In this document: positions 61,353-64,000 of the stretch, one piece after another
Numbering within the stretch: position 1 is the first letter of the stretch
Layout: each line of letters begins with the position of its first letter
From: Stomoxys calcitrans
Taxonomy: Eukaryota; Arthropoda; Insecta; Diptera; Muscidae
Length of the DNA: 64,000 bases
NCBI RefSeq assembly: GCF_963082655.1
Contig: NC_081554.1
Span: 50,036,750 to 50,100,749, forward strand
Direction of reading: 5' to 3'
Position numbers and translations under genes: made by a program
Notes under the pieces: model-generated
What the model was told of the DNA's origin: nothing
The model's input: the letters and a program-made list of their open reading frames with translations, nothing else
The model's database searches: none

Positions 61353-63440
61353 ACAAGTAAAAGAGTGCTAGTTCGGCCGGGCTGAATCTTGGGAACCCAC
61401 AACCATGGATTCTTAAATCGTGCTTAAAAATTTATCCAAACTAAATTTAGTTGAAGGGCATTATTTTATTTTACATAACAAACTTCTGTCAAACCAGTAA
61501 AAACTAAAGCTTCTAGGAACCGAACAACAATGATCGCGAGACCTGTTTATGTTGGAGCTATATCAGGTTATAGACTGATTTGGACCGTATTTGGTACGAT
61601 ATTCAAAAAAAGGGTTAGAGGGGTACCAAAACGCACTGTTTCAAATTTCATCAAAATCGAATGAAAAATGCTCGTTTTATGGGCTCAATACTCTATTTCG
61701 GGAGATCGGTCTATATGGCAGCTTTATCCAAATATGGTCCGATCTGGACAATATTCCACAAAAAGGTTTAAAGGTGTACCGGAACTCAATGTGCCTAATT
61801 TCATTGAAATTGGATGAAGAATGCTCTTTTTATAGGCTCATTACACAATATCGGGAGATCGGTATATATGGTAGCTATATCCAAATATGGTCCGATCTGT
61901 ACCACATTTGACAGGAATGGGTTGGGGTCTAACAGAACACACTGTGCCAAATTTCATCGAATTCGGGTAATAAATTAATCTTTTATAGCCTCAATACCCT
62001 CAATCGGGAGATCGGGTGGTCCGTCTAAGGGCAGTTAAATCTAAATATAATCCGATCAGAACCGCACTCCATAGAAATTAAAAGGGGTCTACCAGAACTC
62101 ACTGTGCTAAATTCATCGAAATCGGTTAAAAAATGACCAATTTATTGCCTCAAGACTTTAAGTCTGGAGATCGGTCTATATAGCGATCATGTATAACTAA
62201 AATCCGATTTTATATACAAAGAATACGAAATCATCAAAAATTGTTTGGAACAATTTTTTTATACCCAGCTTTTGAGTATAAATGGGTAAATACCCGGGTA
62301 TTTATCCAATTTACCGGGTAAATACCTTTTGGGTATTTACCCATCGCCCATCTCTACACATGCAAAGTTTCAGCCAAATCGAACAAAAATTGCGGCTTCC
62401 AGGGGCACAAGAAGTCAAATCGGGAAATTGGTTTGTATGCAAGCTATATCAGGATATAGACCGATTTGGACCCTACTTAGTATTGTTGTTGAAAGTCTTA
62501 ACAGAACACAGCATGCAAAATTTCAACCAAATCGGACAAAAATTGCGGCTTCCAGGAGCTCAAGAAGTCAAATCGGGAGATCGGTTTATATGCAGGCTAT
62601 ATCAGGTTATAGACCGATTTGGACCGTACTAAGCACAGTTGTTGGAAGTGACAACGGAACATCTCCGGCAAAATGATGATAAAAATTGTGGCTTCCAGGG
62701 GCTCAAGAAGTCAAATCTGGAGATCGGTTTATATGCAGGCTATATCAGGTTACATACCGATATGAACCGTGCTTGGCACAGTTGCTGAAAGTTGTACACT
62801 CTGTGCAAAATTTTAGTTAAATCGGACAAAAATTGCGGTTTCCAAGGGCTCAAGAAGTCAAATCGGGAGCTATATCGAGTTATAGACCGTACTAGACACA
62901 GTTGTTAGAAGTCTTAGAGAACATTACATACAAAATTTCAGCCAAATCGGACAAAAAATGCGGCTTCCAGAGGCTCAAGAAGTCTAATCGGGAGATCGGT
63001 TTATATGGGAGCTATATCAGGATATAGACCGATTTAGACCGTACTTAACACAGTTGTTGAAAGTCATAACAGAACACCACAAGCAAAATTTCAGCCAAAT
63101 CGGACTAAAACTGCGGCTTCCAGAGGCTCTAGAAGTCAAATCTGGAGATCGGTTTATATGGGAGCTATGTCCAAATCTGAGCCGATATGGCCCATTTGCA
63201 ATCCCCAACGACCTAAATCAGTTAGAAGTATCTGTGCAAAGTTTCAAGCGGCTAACTTTACGCGTCCGGTCGCTATCGTGATTTCGACAGACGGACGGAC
63301 GGACATGGCTAGATCGAATCAGAATGTCGAGACGATCCAGAATATATATACTTGACGGGGTCTTAGATCAATATTTCGAGGTGTTACAAATAAAACGACT
63401 TGATTAGTATACCCCCATCCTATGGTGGTGGGTTTAAAAA
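61353..63440 (-). mobile_element. Long DINE/mini-me-like element with minisatellite
   Basis: The left end AACAAGTAAAAGAGTGCTAG carries hairpin TTCGGCCGGGCTGAA. Units of one type (ATGGGCTCAATACTCTATTTCGGGAGATCGG) occupy 61560..62200, and a second type (AAAATTGCGGCTTCCAGGGG, CTCAAGAAGTCAAATCGGGA; starts about 62385, 62540, 62690, 62828, 62951, 63110) occupies 62330..63230. The right end has GACAGACGGACGGACGGACA, TATATATACTTGACGGGGTC, GGTGTTACAAATAAAACGAC and CCCCATCCTATGGTGGTGGG. No ORF is supported. Confidence 0.68.
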
Positions 63441-63770
63441 TTCGATTTGTCGTATTTGAAACATAAATTTCATCGCTTCGAGGTGAGCCTCCCAGTACTT
63501 GACTGCAGAAATGGGTAGCTGTTTTGAACTCTAATTCAAAAGACCTTTCATTTGATCATTGTGCGGATCGGCTTAAATGTCAATTAGGGGTCCATGAAAG
63601 ACCCCTAACTGACATTTGGTGGTGGGTGCTACTGAAGGTGGGGAGTGCTACTACTGGTACCATTTGGAACTTTTTTCACGGATTGAGATAGAGCTGTAAA
63701 TTTTGGTACAGCTATCGTGGAAACACTCCTGTAGTTGGGGCTGCCTTGGCAGCTATCAAGACTAAGATAC
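63441..63770. other. Spacer with a short hairpin
   Basis: No gene. AAATGTCAATTAGGGGTC and GACCCCTAACTGACATTT (about 63575..63617) form a near-perfect 18-bp inverted repeat around a 7-base loop. Confidence 0.45.
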
Positions 63771-63774
63771 GCAG

Positions 63775-63888
63775 GTATTAGGAGGGGAAAAACACTGCTG
63801 AAAAATTTTTTTATGGTTTCGACAGGATTCTATGCCAGGCGTTCAGCGTCATAGGCGGACATGCTAACTTCTGATCTACAGTGGCCTC
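63775..63888 (-). mobile_element. tRNA-derived SINE head fragment
   Basis: Complement of the A/B-box head (CAGCGTCATAGGCGGACATG) and the CCCCTCCTAATA start of the body; the remainder is missing. Confidence 0.65.
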
Positions 63889-64000
63889 CTTGAGTTATAC
63901 AATCTGATTTCTGATGGTTCTCAACGAGGTGTTGCTACGGGATGGTCATTGCATCATACCACTAGGTGACCAGTCCGGGACTGTGTTTAGATCAACTGAA

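Overview
The window looks like the repeat-rich nuclear genome of a higher fly (Diptera, probably a muscoid such as Stomoxys or Musca; this is inference). Genes have short GT-AG introns of 55-75 bp, and the protein families are arthropod ones: EcKL/CHK-like kinases and a pickpocket channel. The intergenic DNA is crowded with LOA-, R1-, RTE- and Jockey-type LINEs, mariner relatives, tRNA-derived SINEs and mini-me/DINE-1-like elements. No bacterial-style operons, rRNA genes, CRISPR arrays or phage genes were seen.

Five host genes can be supported. Gene A (139..330, minus) is only the first exon of an EcKL gene that runs off the left edge. Gene B (17125..27186, plus) is a four-exon EcKL gene predicted at 431 aa; its first intron is 8.6 kb and full of nested transposons. 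Gene C (31083..35080, minus) is a three-exon EcKL gene of 432 aa with a 2.6 kb transposon-bearing intron. The pickpocket gene (45445..54252, minus) has eight exons that join in frame into a 454-codon DEG/ENaC channel, except for one in-frame TGA at codon 271. Gene D (59411..60727, minus) is an intact intronless EcKL of 438 aa. The four EcKL genes are a dispersed cluster of likely small-molecule kinases (ecdysteroid or xenobiotic phosphorylation is the family hypothesis). Genes B and C share two intron positions and phases.

Region by region: 0.6-10 kb is a graveyard of LINE remnants (CR1/Jockey-group, LOA-like, R1-clade) with SINE insertions. 10-12.5 kb holds a gag-like zinc-knuckle remnant, a BEL/Pao integrase fragment and two MITEs. 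12.6-16.9 kb holds a minus-strand RNase H LINE with duplicated and inverted RT pieces. 17-27 kb is gene B, whose intron contains mini-me/DINE-like repeats, a fold-back mariner derivative, two further mariner remnants, a Ty3/gypsy integrase fragment split by a MITE, and an RTE tail. 27-34 kb is LOA-type LINE DNA and SINEs plus gene C. 36.2-37.5 kb is a mariner-like element with an uninterrupted 361-aa transposase, TIRs and a TA duplication. 37.6-40.2 kb is a roughly 152-bp minisatellite in a DINE-like element. 42.4-44.9 kb is a LOA LINE with endonuclease and ORF1. 45.4-54.3 kb is the channel gene with satellites and LINE pieces in its introns. 55-57.7 kb is an RTE LINE. 58-59.4 kb holds LOA, MITE and DINE-like debris. 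61.3-63.4 kb is another long DINE-like array.

Eleven near-identical copies of one 227-239 bp mariner-type MITE lie across the window, in introns, inside older LINE and gypsy sequence and between genes, implying a recent amplification. All boundaries of degenerate elements are approximate, and clade names rest on motif recognition rather than alignment.
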